Source: Maribacter forsetii DSM 18668 (GTDB lineage Bacteria > Bacteroidota > Bacteroidia > Flavobacteriales > Flavobacteriaceae). From it: a DNA stretch of 64,000 nucleotides. Positions 45,293-53,964 of the stretch are shown in pieces. The DNA is taken from contig NZ_JQLH01000001.1 of the NCBI RefSeq assembly GCF_000744105.1, forward strand, positions 434,001 through 498,000. Reading direction: 5' to 3'. Position numbers and translations under genes: made by a program. Below the pieces are notes generated by a model, which saw nothing but the letters and a program-made list of their open reading frames with translations, did not search any database and was not told the origin of the DNA. The stretch's first letter is position 1. Each line of letters begins with the position of its first letter.

Positions 45293-45534
45293 ATAACCGC
45301 ATTGTCTTCTATAATTTCAAGTGCTATATGAAACGCCATTTCTCTTCTAATGGCAATATGAGAACCATTTACGTTAATATAAATAGGGTCTTTTAAAGGA
45401 GCTACCTGAACCAATTCAACTTCATTACCTGGTAAACAACCCATTTCAAGAAGCTTAATCGGCAATAAGTCTTCGGTGAATTCTTTGATAATTCCCCTTT
45501 GGCCTTTCTTTAAATGTGCAACGGTAGTTTCCAA
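45289..45534 (-). CDS. feoA: Ferrous iron transport protein A
   Basis: 81-residue SH3-like protein (GQRGIIKEFTEDLLPIKLLEMGCLPGNEVELVQVAPLKDPIYINVNGSHIAIRREMA), a cytoplasmic partner of FeoB. It heads feoA-feoB-Cys-rich peptide; the stop of feoA overlaps the feoB ATG. A TACTTTTG -7 box lies about 30 bases upstream. Confidence 0.95.
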   Translation of the reverse strand: METTVAHLKKGQRGIIKEFTEDLLPIKLLEMGCLPGNEVELVQVAPLKDPIYINVNGSHIAIRREMAFHIALEIIEDNAVI

Positions 45535-45562
45535 TCTTTATTTAGATTCATTATAAGTAAGG

Positions 45563-45570
45563 CAAAAGTA
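45563..45570 (-). promoter_or_regulatory. Candidate -7 box for feoAB
   Basis: TACTTTTG on the minus strand, exact TAnnTTTG match, about 28 bases before the feoA ATG. No clear Fur or DtxR palindrome is seen around it. Confidence 0.45.
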
Positions 45571-45641
45571 ATGGAAATTATCCAATTAGTAAATTAATAC
45601 ATCTAAAACTAATATCACTTTTTGGGCAAGCCTCATTTGTG

Positions 45642-46325
45642 TTAATCATTTGTTTCGTCGTAAGAATTTTTTAAAATTTCTATATCCGCCAAAATTTTAT
45701 CCACATCCTCTTTTTTAGTGCCGTCGTAAAATCCTCGTATGCGTTTATCCTTATCCACTAATATGAAGTTCTCTGTATGGATCATATCGAACGGTCCGCC
45801 ATCACCATCGGTCTTTACTGCTAAATATGATTTACGGGCAAGCTCATAAATCTGTTTCTTGTCACCGGTAACTAAATTCCAATTGCTATCATCAACCCCT
45901 TTTTCTAAGGCATATTTCTTTAATTGCGCTACGGAGTCAATTTCGGGAGTTACCGAATGTGATAATAGCATAACATCAGAATCTTTTCCAAGGGCTTTTT
46001 GTAGGTCAACCATATTCTTGGTCATAATAGGGCAAATAGTGGGGCAGGTGGTGAAAAAGAAATCGGCAACATAGATTTTGTCCTTGTAATTATCTTGAGT
46101 TATGGTTTCCCCATTTTGGTTAGTCAAAGAAAAATCGGCAATGGTATGGTACTTTCTAACGTGTTGAATTTCTTCGGCTACCAATTCGGCATTTACCATG
46201 GCAGGCGAATAGACCGGTAATAATTTTACGGGTTGTAAGGCATTATAAAAAAGATAAATAATAACTATGGATAGGCATAAAAGTACTATTCCAAAGAGTT
46301 TGTAACGAGCGAAGAAAGTACGCAT
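45642..46325 (-). CDS. SCO family copper-dependent assembly protein
   Basis: 227 residues. One N-terminal membrane anchor (about 8-28) and a periplasmic thioredoxin-like domain. The SCO copper site is present: C94-P-T-I-C98 in FFFTTCPTICPIMT, and H183 in DMIHTENFILVD. SCO proteins deliver copper to the CuA site of cytochrome oxidase or act as thiol reductases. It is a single gene 107 bases downstream of feoA's start on the same strand. Confidence 0.93.
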   Translation of the reverse strand: MRTFFARYKLFGIVLLCLSIVIIYLFYNALQPVKLLPVYSPAMVNAELVAEEIQHVRKYHTIADFSLTNQNGETITQDNYKDKIYVADFFFTTCPTICPIMTKNMVDLQKALGKDSDVMLLSHSVTPEIDSVAQLKKYALEKGVDDSNWNLVTGDKKQIYELARKSYLAVKTDGDGGPFDMIHTENFILVDKDKRIRGFYDGTKKEDVDKILADIEILKNSYDETND

Positions 46326-46451
46326 ACTTTTTTATACAAAGATAGTCTAGGGGTGGCGAGTTTTCAAGGAATTTTACTGCTTCGCTTGATAAATTATTCA
46401 TAAAATGGCACTACCTCAATGGGTTTCTTTTTTTTAGCGGTTGTAAAAATG

Positions 46452-46459
46452 TACTTTTG
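46452..46459 (+). promoter_or_regulatory. Candidate -7 box for rseP
   Basis: TACTTTTG, exact TAnnTTTG match, ending 27 bases before the chosen ATG. It overlaps the alternative TTG start at 46457, which argues against that start. Confidence 0.5.
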
Positions 46460-46486
46460 TGCGATTTTAATTTTCAGGAAAAAAGA

Positions 46487-47836
46487 ATGAGCCCTATTAT
46501 AATAAAGACAATACAATTTTTTTTAAGCCTTTCTATACTTATCGTTCTGCACGAGTTAGGGCATTTTATACCAGCAAAATATTTTAAAACAAGAGTAGAG
46601 AAATTCTATTTATTCTTTGATGTAAAGTTTTCACTTTTTAAAAAGAAGATAGGCGAAACCGAATACGGTATCGGTTGGTTGCCTTTGGGCGGATATGTAA
46701 AAATATCCGGTATGATAGATGAGAGCATGGACAAAGAAGCCATGGCGGAAGAACCAAAGGAGTGGGAGTTTAGAAGCAAACCAGCTTGGCAACGTTTAAT
46801 TATAATGTTGGGCGGTGTAACGGTGAATTTCATTTTGGCCGTTGTTATTTTTATTGGCTTGGCGTATGCATATGGTGAAACCTATATTGCAAATGATAGT
46901 TTAAAAGACGGAGTTTGGGTTACCGATACTACATTGGGCGATGCTCTTGGAATAAAAACAGGGGATAAGGTTCTTGCCGTTGATGGTAAAGAAATTGAAT
47001 CTTTGAATACCATAGTGCCAGAAGTGGTTTATGGAGAGAATATAACTATTGAACGTGACGGAAAGAAAATTGAAAAGGAAATTCCTGTCAATTTTATAGA
47101 AACAATTTCAGAAAATAAGGAACAAGTTCGATTTATTAAACCAAGATTACCATGGGTAATTAGTCAAGTACCTGAAGATTCCCAAAATGCTAGTGTAGGT
47201 TTTCAAGCCGGTGATGTTTTGACGACTATTGCAGGTACTTCAGTTAAATATCAGGATCAAGTTTTTCCTATTTTAGAATCTAACAAAGGAAAGACAGTTG
47301 ATCTGATAGTAAAACGTAATGGAACAGATGTGCCCTTAAATGCTAAGATTTCAGAAGAAGCTAAGCTTGGACTAATGATAGGTATGACTGGTGCTGATGC
47401 AGAGAAACAAGGATTTTTGAAATATAACACTACTGATTACACTTTCATAGAATCAATCCCAGCGGGATGGAACAAAGGTGTTAAGACTCTTACAGACTAT
47501 ATAAAAGGGATGAAGAAAATCTTTAATCCTGATACTGGCGCTTATAAAGAGGTTGGTGGTTTTGCTGCCATTGGTGGTATGTTCCCAGATACTTGGAACT
47601 GGCCTCAATTTTGGGGCACAACTGCGTTTATATCCATTATTTTAGCGTTTATGAATATACTACCTATTCCAGCATTAGACGGCGGGCACGTTATGTTTTT
47701 GCTTTATGAAATAATTACAGGTAGAAAGCCAAGTGATAAATTTTTAGAGTATGCGCAAATCACCGGATTCTTTATTTTAATAGCACTTTTACTGTTCGCA
47801 AACGGTAATGATGTCTATAAATTGATATTTAAATAA
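46487..47836 (+). CDS. rseP: RIP metalloprotease RseP (site-2 protease)
   Basis: 449 residues from the ATG at 46487 (the open frame reaches a TTG at 46457 inside the promoter box). Intramembrane zinc protease: H22-E-L-G-H26 in the first helix, PDZ-like regions about 125-290 and the C-terminal NILPIPALDGGH motif with the third zinc ligand. It cleaves membrane anti-sigma factors or remnant signal peptides. The spacing to the tRNA-Asn gene downstream is about 80 bases. Confidence 0.93.
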   Translation: MSPIIIKTIQFFLSLSILIVLHELGHFIPAKYFKTRVEKFYLFFDVKFSLFKKKIGETEYGIGWLPLGGYVKISGMIDESMDKEAMAEEPKEWEFRSKPAWQRLIIMLGGVTVNFILAVVIFIGLAYAYGETYIANDSLKDGVWVTDTTLGDALGIKTGDKVLAVDGKEIESLNTIVPEVVYGENITIERDGKKIEKEIPVNFIETISENKEQVRFIKPRLPWVISQVPEDSQNASVGFQAGDVLTTIAGTSVKYQDQVFPILESNKGKTVDLIVKRNGTDVPLNAKISEEAKLGLMIGMTGADAEKQGFLKYNTTDYTFIESIPAGWNKGVKTLTDYIKGMKKIFNPDTGAYKEVGGFAAIGGMFPDTWNWPQFWGTTAFISIILAFMNILPIPALDGGHVMFLLYEIITGRKPSDKFLEYAQITGFFILIALLLFANGNDVYKLIFK

Positions 47837-47854
47837 AAAAACTTAATTCTTTGT

Positions 47855-47884
47855 TTGGCGAGTTTCAAAAAACTACTATATTTG
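47855..47884 (+). promoter_or_regulatory. Promoter of tRNA-Asn
   Basis: TTG (47855-47857), 19 bases, TATATTTG (47877-47884): a textbook Bacteroidota promoter, 32 bases before the tRNA 5' end. Confidence 0.75.
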
Positions 47885-47916
47885 CACCCGCTTTAGGAAA
47901 CTAAAACGGGTTATTT

Positions 47917-47990
47917 TCCTCCTTAGCTCAGTTGGTTAGAGCATCTGACTGTTAATCAGAGGGTCCTTGGTTCGAGCCCAAGAGGGGGAG
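47917..47990 (+). tRNA. tRNA-Asn (anticodon GTT)
   Basis: 74-base cloverleaf: acceptor TCCTCCT/AGGGGGA (one T-G pair), D stem GCTC/GAGC, anticodon stem TCTGA/TCAGA with loop CTGTTAA (anticodon GTT), T stem CTTGG/CCAAG with loop TTCGAGC, discriminator G. CCA is not encoded. Confidence 0.97.
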
Positions 47991-47999
47991 CAAAAAGCG

Positions 48000-48029
48000 A
48001 AATCCAATCTATTTATTTAGGTTGGATTT
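48000..48029 (+). terminator. Terminator after tRNA-Asn
   Basis: A 10-bp stem (AAATCCAATC/GGTTGGATTT, one T-G pair) and 10-base loop followed by TTTGTTTTT. Confidence 0.75.
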
Positions 48030-48139
48030 TTTGTTTTTGGTCAATATATACGGTGCTTTTCGCTGTTTTAGGCTGAAACGTTCTAGTCTTATAAATATTA
48101 ATAATACCAAGATTTTATCCAATATAAGGTACACTATTC

Positions 48140-48415
48140 GGGAACCTATCTTATAATTATCGTCTTCACCTTTATTTCCTGCTATTCCGAAACTGACTTG
48201 CCGTAATACCTACATTGCCACGAATAGTCTCCGTTATATTTTTCTTCGGAATGATAGGCTCAATGCTATTGGCTCATTCAGATAACATTTTTACAATTAG
48301 TAAAATGGGTGGCTTGAAAATAGGATTAATTCTGCTTTATACTTTTGGGGCACTAACATTATTTTTTACCGGAGGAGGTAAGTATGCTGTATCGAATAAA
48401 AACCAATGGGATTAA
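48140..48415 (+). pseudogene. Decayed DoxX-like membrane protein remnant
   Basis: The final frame (about 48197-48415) reads LAVIPTLPRIVSVIFFFGMIGSMLLAH...GALTLFFTGGGKYAVS, the C-terminal half of a DoxX-like protein. It has no ATG and is preceded by an in-frame TGA at 48194. A different frame just upstream (about 48146-48205) gives YLIIIVFTFISC, resembling the preceding DoxX helix. A frameshift plus loss of the 5' part is the simplest reading. Similarity to DoxX is from pattern recognition only. Confidence 0.45.
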
Positions 48416-48486
48416 TAGTTAATTTATATACATTAATTTGCGTAACTGTAATAGCGTATTATACAGGAATATATAAAAATAGAAAA

Positions 48487-49683
48487 ATGAAAATTTCCAA
48501 AATCAATCTGTTTAGTTTTTTCGCAATAGTTACAATAGTGTCTTGTAAAGATGGTGAGAAAAAAAAGGAAAGTCTACCTGAAAATGACATACATTTTGTG
48601 CTGACAGATACGGGTCAAGACAAATTTTATGATAATGAAGGAAATCAAATCGATAAGCCAAACAAAGAAAATGAATTCTACGGTCAGGATGCACAATTTT
48701 CAGCTATTCAATCTTCGTATACAGATAATGGAGATGGCACTATAACGGACAATAATACTGGTTTAATGTGGCAAAAAACACCAGATTATCAAAAACATAA
48801 TTTTTACGATGCATTTGATTATGTAGCTAGTTTGGAGATTGGTGGGTATACAGATTGGAGACTTCCAACCATTAAAGAATTGTATTCACTTCTGAATTCT
48901 AATGGCGAATTATACCCGCAAGATTTGGAAAAATCACAGCCTTATTTAAATACGGATTATTTCGATTTTGAATACGATAAAAGAATGCCGTATGCAGGAC
49001 AGTATTGGTCTAGTACAAAATATGTAAAAGGGCCATTACAGAATATACAAATGGAAGGCGCTTTTGGATTCAATTTTGCCGACGGACATATTAAAGCCTA
49101 TGAAACGGGACTTTACTATGATGGTAGTGATGGGGTAAGAAATCCTGGTAATTACGTACGGGCAGTTCGTGGTAAGGAAAACCTTTACGGGGTGAACGAT
49201 TTTTTGGATAATAACAACGGAACAGTTACCGATAAAGCAACAGGCTTAATGTGGCAAAAAACAGACGATGGCAATACTTATAATTGGGTGGAAGCATTAC
49301 AAATGGCAAAAAACAGCAAAATAGCGGGTTATGAAGATTGGAGATTGCCTAATACCAAAGAATTACAGAGTATTGTAGATTATGACAAAGAAACATTTCC
49401 TGCCATAGATGAAAGCTTTTTTGAATGTACCAATGAAGATAGTTGGTTCTGGTCTAGTACTACACAAGGCGATTTTAAATACACGGCTTGTTATATAGCA
49501 TTCGGTAAAGCCTATAGTAAAGATAATAGTAGTGCAACTGAATTTTATGATTGGCACGGTGCAGGTGCACAACGTTCCGACCCAAAATCTGGAAATATCG
49601 AAGATTATTTAATGGAGTCGGTTAACGCTGCAGATTCTTTAAGAATTAATAATTATGTAAGGTTGGTTAGAGATTTAAATTAA
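48487..49683 (+). CDS. Lipoprotein with tandem DUF1566 (Lcl C-terminal) domains
   Basis: 398 residues from the ATG at 48487; lipobox TIVSC|K (Cys20). Two copies of the DUF1566 module are visible: SYTDNGDGTITDNNTGLMWQKT...GGYTDWRLPTIKELYSLL...YWSST and DNNNGTVTDKATGLMWQKT...AGYEDWRLPNTKELQSIV...WFWSST, each ending in a NYVRxVR strand. The module has a C-type-lectin-like or FGE-like look and occurs in surface proteins. It stands alone between two decayed genes; the longer open frame to 48406 overlaps the DoxX remnant. Function unknown. Confidence 0.85.
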   Translation: MKISKINLFSFFAIVTIVSCKDGEKKKESLPENDIHFVLTDTGQDKFYDNEGNQIDKPNKENEFYGQDAQFSAIQSSYTDNGDGTITDNNTGLMWQKTPDYQKHNFYDAFDYVASLEIGGYTDWRLPTIKELYSLLNSNGELYPQDLEKSQPYLNTDYFDFEYDKRMPYAGQYWSSTKYVKGPLQNIQMEGAFGFNFADGHIKAYETGLYYDGSDGVRNPGNYVRAVRGKENLYGVNDFLDNNNGTVTDKATGLMWQKTDDGNTYNWVEALQMAKNSKIAGYEDWRLPNTKELQSIVDYDKETFPAIDESFFECTNEDSWFWSSTTQGDFKYTACYIAFGKAYSKDNSSATEFYDWHGAGAQRSDPKSGNIEDYLMESVNAADSLRINNYVRLVRDLN

Positions 49684-49721
49684 ATGCTCTCAATATGAGC
49701 AAGATGAACATAATACACTAG

Positions 49722-50157
49722 CTGCAATTAGTAATTCAAGAAGCGGAAATGGCTTTTAGAAGTGCTTATGAAGATGTGAATTTAGCGAAGACCCATTTTT
49801 GCTAATGGAGAGAATAAAGCCCGATTGAAAATTAATAAATCGGTTCAGCAACAAGCTTTTTACGATTACAAAGTTGCTTGGTTAAATGCCGGTGATGAAA
49901 TTTCAGATGCTTTATTTACCTATAAGAAAGCTAAAGAAAAACAGCTTTCCAGAGCATCTCAGATTTCAGCATTGGAAAAATCGGTAGAGTTCACCGAAGC
50001 ACTTTTAGAATATTCTTCAACAACAAACTATACAGATGTACTTACTACAAAGAATAGTCTATTGGCTGCTCAATTAGATGGCGTAAGTTATAAGCAGCAG
50101 GAGCTGTAGGCAGTAATACAACTGTATCGTGCCCTTGGTGGTGGATGGCAAAATTAA
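49722..50157 (+). pseudogene. TolC-family (RND outer-membrane factor) remnant
   Basis: Fragments of a NodT/TolC-type protein in broken frames. 49722-49798 gives QEAEMAFRSAYEDVNLAKTHF; a frame change and loss of the middle follow. 49804-50106 gives ANGENKARLKINKSVQQQ and then LEYSSTTNYTDVLTTKNSLLAAQLDG; an in-frame TAG at 50107 (CAG in relatives) interrupts it, and AVIQLYRALGGGWQN follows to the TAA at 50157. No start codon or signal peptide remains, and no adaptor or pump gene is adjacent. A clear pseudogene. Confidence 0.8.
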
Positions 50158-50177
50158 GAAGTAGAAACAAGGGGGTT

Positions 50178-50207
50178 AAAAACCATTCAAGAAATTGAAT
50201 GGTTTTT
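50178..50207 (+). terminator. Terminator after the TolC remnant
   Basis: A perfect 13-bp stem (AAAAACCATTCAA and complement) with a GAAA tetraloop and T run. It is intact although the gene before it is broken. Confidence 0.8.
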
Positions 50208-50332
50208 GCATTTTATACAAATGAATACTAAGTTGTTAAAGCTATAAGTCATTCATCAAAACTATTTAAATTCCATCGCCAATCTTTTTCAATATCTTTG
50301 GGAAACACTCATATTGTTTTATTCGATCTTAT

Positions 50333-50812
50333 ATGTCAAACTATTTAATTACCGTAAACGAAGAAGAATTAAAATTCAAAACCAGTGATGCTGATTCTTT
50401 AGATAGCATTTCTGTTAGCACTCAGAAACTTCATGTTTTAGATGATAATACTGCTTTTGAGGTAGAGATTCTAGATACAGATTTTTTGAATAAGACGATG
50501 TCATTGTCGGTCAACGGAAATAGATACGACGTAAAGATTGAAGATGAATACGATCAGCAGGTCAAGAAAATGGGATTGCTCGCGGTTACCACTCAGAAAT
50601 TAAACGAAGTAAAAGCACCAATGCCAGGTTTAATTGTAGATGTAATGGTTGAGGTAGGGCAAGAGATTGTAGAGGGTACTCCGTTATTGGTTTTGTCGGC
50701 AATGAAAATGGAAAATATTATTCTAGCACAAGGTGAGGGTATCGTAAAATCTATTGAAATTAAAAAAGACGATACCGTAGAAAAAGGACAGTTGATTATT
50801 GAAATGGAGTAG
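50333..50812 (+). CDS. Biotin carboxyl carrier subunit of acyl-CoA carboxylase
   Basis: 159 residues. The C-terminal biotinyl/lipoyl domain (about 90-159) carries APMPGLIVDVMVEVGQEIVEGTPLLVLSAMKMEN, with the biotinylated lysine K125 in AMKM. The N-terminal part is a short domain typical of BCCP-like subunits from propionyl-CoA carboxylase-type operons. It heads a three-gene unit with biotin carboxylase and carboxyltransferase. Confidence 0.93.
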   Translation: MSNYLITVNEEELKFKTSDADSLDSISVSTQKLHVLDDNTAFEVEILDTDFLNKTMSLSVNGNRYDVKIEDEYDQQVKKMGLLAVTTQKLNEVKAPMPGLIVDVMVEVGQEIVEGTPLLVLSAMKMENIILAQGEGIVKSIEIKKDDTVEKGQLIIEME

Positions 50813-50904
50813 AAAAATACGATTGTGATAAGAGGTAACTCTTAAAATTTAGATGCTAAATCGTTACGTAGTTAAATCTCGATTATCGAGTAAATTAAGT
50901 TTTA

Positions 50905-52377
50905 ATGAAGAAAATACTAATAGCCAATAGAGGTGAAATAGCTTTAAGAATAATGAAGACTGCCCAGAAAATGGGTATCAAAACAGTTGCCGTTTATTCA
51001 GAAGTTGACCGCCATTCACCACACGTAAAATTCGCTGATGAAGCGGTTTTATTAGGTCCAGCGCCATCATCGGAATCTTATCTGGTCATGGAGAAAGTTA
51101 TAGATGCCGCAAAGGTGACAGGTGCAGAAGGTATTCACCCTGGTTACGGATTTTTAAGCGAGAATGCCATTTTCGCACAAATGGTTGAAGATAACGGTAT
51201 CACATTTATCGGTCCTAAGCCTCATGCGATTAAAGTGATGGGGAATAAACTAGCGGCAAAAGAAGCAGTTCGCGATTATGACATCCCCATGGTGCCAGGT
51301 ATTGAAGAAGCAATAACTGACGTTGCTTTAGCTGAAAAAGTAGCTAAGCAAATTGGATTTCCTATTTTAATAAAAGCTTCTGCAGGTGGTGGAGGTAAGG
51401 GAATGCGCGTTGTAGAGAACTTAAAGGATCTTCCAGAACAAATGGATAGGGCTATCGGCGAAGCACTAGCTGCTTTTGGTGATGGTTCTGTTTTTATAGA
51501 AAAGTACGTAGGCTCACCTAGGCATATAGAAATTCAAATTTTAGCGGATACGCATGGTAATACCGTTCATTTATTTGAACGGGAATGTAGTGTGCAAAGA
51601 AGACATCAAAAAGTAGTAGAAGAAGCTCCTTCAGCAGTTCTAACTCCGGAAATTAGAAAGAGTATGGGCGAAGCTGCCATCAAAGTAGCAAAAGCATGTG
51701 ACTACGTTGGTGCAGGTACGGTGGAGTTTTTACTTGATGAAAACAAGAATTTCTACTTCTTGGAAATGAATACGAGGTTGCAGGTAGAACATCCGGTGTC
51801 TGAGTTGATATCTGGTATTGATTTGGTAGAGCAGCAAATAAAGGTAGCTCGTGGCGAAGCACTAACATTTACCCAAGACGATTTAACAATAACAGGTCAT
51901 GCGCTTGAAGTTCGTGTATATGCAGAAGATCCGTTATCTAATTTTATGCCGAGTATAGGAAAGCTGTCAACCTACAAAACACCTGTTGGTGAAGGTATAC
52001 GTGTGGATGATGGGTTTGAAGAAGGTATGGAAGTGCCCATTTACTATGATCCCATGATTTCTAAGTTGATTACCTACGGAAAGAATAGGGAAGAGGCTAT
52101 ACAATTAATGATTAAAGCTATTGATAATTATAAAGTAGAAGGCGTTGCCACAACCTTGTCATTTGGAAAATTTGTGTGTGAGCACGAAGCTTTTACATCA
52201 GGGAATTTTGATACACATTTTGTCAAAAACTACTATTCTCCAGAGCATTTAGAAAAGCAATATGCAGAAGAAAGACGAATAGCAGCTTTAACAGCTCTAA
52301 AATTATATTTGGATAACGATAAAATATTAAAAATTCCGTCTGAAGTTTCTTCTAACTGGCAGAAGAGTAGAATATAG
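50905..52377 (+). CDS. accC: Biotin carboxylase subunit
   Basis: 490 residues with an ATP-grasp fold: KKILIANRGEIALRI, the glycine-rich loop KASAGGGGKGMRVV, ERECSVQRRHQKVVEEAPS, and FLEMNTRLQVEHPVSE. It uses ATP and bicarbonate to carboxylate biotin on the carrier subunit. About 40 extra residues at the C-terminus compared with E. coli AccC fit the acyl-CoA carboxylase group. It lies 92 bases after the carrier gene and 30 before the carboxyltransferase. Confidence 0.93.
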   Translation: MKKILIANRGEIALRIMKTAQKMGIKTVAVYSEVDRHSPHVKFADEAVLLGPAPSSESYLVMEKVIDAAKVTGAEGIHPGYGFLSENAIFAQMVEDNGITFIGPKPHAIKVMGNKLAAKEAVRDYDIPMVPGIEEAITDVALAEKVAKQIGFPILIKASAGGGGKGMRVVENLKDLPEQMDRAIGEALAAFGDGSVFIEKYVGSPRHIEIQILADTHGNTVHLFERECSVQRRHQKVVEEAPSAVLTPEIRKSMGEAAIKVAKACDYVGAGTVEFLLDENKNFYFLEMNTRLQVEHPVSELISGIDLVEQQIKVARGEALTFTQDDLTITGHALEVRVYAEDPLSNFMPSIGKLSTYKTPVGEGIRVDDGFEEGMEVPIYYDPMISKLITYGKNREEAIQLMIKAIDNYKVEGVATTLSFGKFVCEHEAFTSGNFDTHFVKNYYSPEHLEKQYAEERRIAALTALKLYLDNDKILKIPSEVSSNWQKSRI

Positions 52378-52407
52378 AAGGTAATTAAGATTTTTTGAAC
52401 GATTAGA

Positions 52408-53949
52408 ATGAAAGATAATAAAGAGATATTAGCAGAGAAACTGGCATTGGGAAAATTGGGTGGTGGTCAAGAACGTATTGACAAACAGCACGCTAAAGGA
52501 AAGTTAACTGCTTATGAACGTATTCATTTTTTGCTTGATGAAGGCTCATTTGAAGAAATGGGTGCTTTAGTTACCCACCGTACCAAAGATTTTGGTATGG
52601 AAAAACAAGTCTTTTACGGTGATGGGGTAGTTACTGGTTATGGTACAATCAACGGTAGGCAAGTTTGTGTTTTTGCACAGGATTTTACTGTTTTTGGAGG
52701 GGCTTTATCTGAAACCCATGCCGAAAAGATTTGTAAAATCATGGATATGGCCATGAAGATTGGTGTCCCCATGATTGGTCTAAACGATAGTGGGGGAGCC
52801 CGAATTCAAGAAGGAGTACGTTCATTAGGCGGATATGCCGATATTTTCCATAAAAATGTAATGGCATCGGGAGTGATTCCTCAGATTTCTGCTATAATGG
52901 GTCCTTGTGCCGGTGGGGCGGTATATTCACCTGCCATGACAGATTTTACCTTAATGGTAGAGAATTCTAGTTATATGTTCGTTACCGGTCCAAATGTGGT
53001 GAAGACGGTAACGAACGAAGAAGTAACATCAGAAGAACTTGGCGGTGCATTAACGCATGCAACTAAATCTGGTGTAACGCATCTTACGGCAGCTAACGAT
53101 ATTCAATGTATCAATCAGATTAAGCAGATGATTAGTTATATGCCCCAAAATTGCGAGGATAAACCAACCGATATGCCATTTGTTCCAGGTAATGAAGTTC
53201 GTGATGTACTAGAGGATATTGTTCCTGAAAATGCAAATCAGCCTTATGATATGCGCAATGTTATCAACGGAATCATAGATCAAGATTCATTCTTTGAAAT
53301 ACATGAAGCCTATGCCGATAATATTGTTGTCGGTTTTGCAAGATTAGGAGGAAAAAGTATTGGTATTGTTGCCAATCAGCCAATTAGTCTCGCAGGTGTA
53401 CTTGATGTTGATAGCTCTAAAAAGGCAGCGCGTTTTACACGCTTTTGCGATTGTTTTAATATTCCACTCTTGGTATTGGTAGATGTTCCTGGATTCCTGC
53501 CTGGTACCGATCAAGAATGGAACGGTATTATTACTAATGGTGCAAAATTACTCTATGCTTTAAGTGAGGCAACAGTGCCTAAGGTAACCGTAATTACCAG
53601 AAAAGCATACGGTGGTGCGTATGATGTTATGAATTCTAAACATATTGGTGCCGATTTAAATTATGCTTGGCCAGGTGCAGAAATTGCGGTAATGGGAGCC
53701 AAAGGTGCAAGTGAGATCATTTTTAGAAAAGAAATAAGTGCTGCCGATGATCCAGAAGCGAAACTGGCAGAAAAAGAGGCGGAATACGCAAAACTATTTG
53801 CAAACCCTTACAGTGCCGCGCAAAGAGGATTTATAGATGAGGTAATTCGACCTAAGGATACAAGGCGGAAATTAATAAAAGCGTATACCATGCTAGAGAA
53901 TAAAGTAGTAACCTTGCCAAAGAAGAAGCATGGTAATATTCCTTTATAA
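52408..53949 (+). CDS. Acyl-CoA carboxylase carboxyltransferase subunit (propionyl-CoA type)
   Basis: 513-residue carboxyltransferase of the PccB/AccD5 class with both crotonase-like halves: KQHAKGKLTAYERIHFLLDEGSFEE, GLNDSGGARIQEGVRSLGGYADIF, IMGPCAGGAVYSPAMTDF, and LVDVPGFLPGTDQEW, RKAYGGAYDVMNSKHIGAD. It transfers CO2 from biotin to propionyl-CoA or a similar acyl-CoA, forming (S)-methylmalonyl-CoA. No mutase or epimerase is in the window. It ends 15 bases before the convergent lacI-type gene. Confidence 0.94.
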   Translation: MKDNKEILAEKLALGKLGGGQERIDKQHAKGKLTAYERIHFLLDEGSFEEMGALVTHRTKDFGMEKQVFYGDGVVTGYGTINGRQVCVFAQDFTVFGGALSETHAEKICKIMDMAMKIGVPMIGLNDSGGARIQEGVRSLGGYADIFHKNVMASGVIPQISAIMGPCAGGAVYSPAMTDFTLMVENSSYMFVTGPNVVKTVTNEEVTSEELGGALTHATKSGVTHLTAANDIQCINQIKQMISYMPQNCEDKPTDMPFVPGNEVRDVLEDIVPENANQPYDMRNVINGIIDQDSFFEIHEAYADNIVVGFARLGGKSIGIVANQPISLAGVLDVDSSKKAARFTRFCDCFNIPLLVLVDVPGFLPGTDQEWNGIITNGAKLLYALSEATVPKVTVITRKAYGGAYDVMNSKHIGADLNYAWPGAEIAVMGAKGASEIIFRKEISAADDPEAKLAEKEAEYAKLFANPYSAAQRGFIDEVIRPKDTRRKLIKAYTMLENKVVTLPKKKHGNIPL

Positions 53950-53964
53950 TCTATTCTTGCCTTT

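Noticed and set aside
46457..46486. TTG start of rseP ten codons upstream
   Set aside because: The TTG is part of the TACTTTTG -7 box; the ATG at 46487 has an A/G-rich ribosome site and gives the usual N-terminus.
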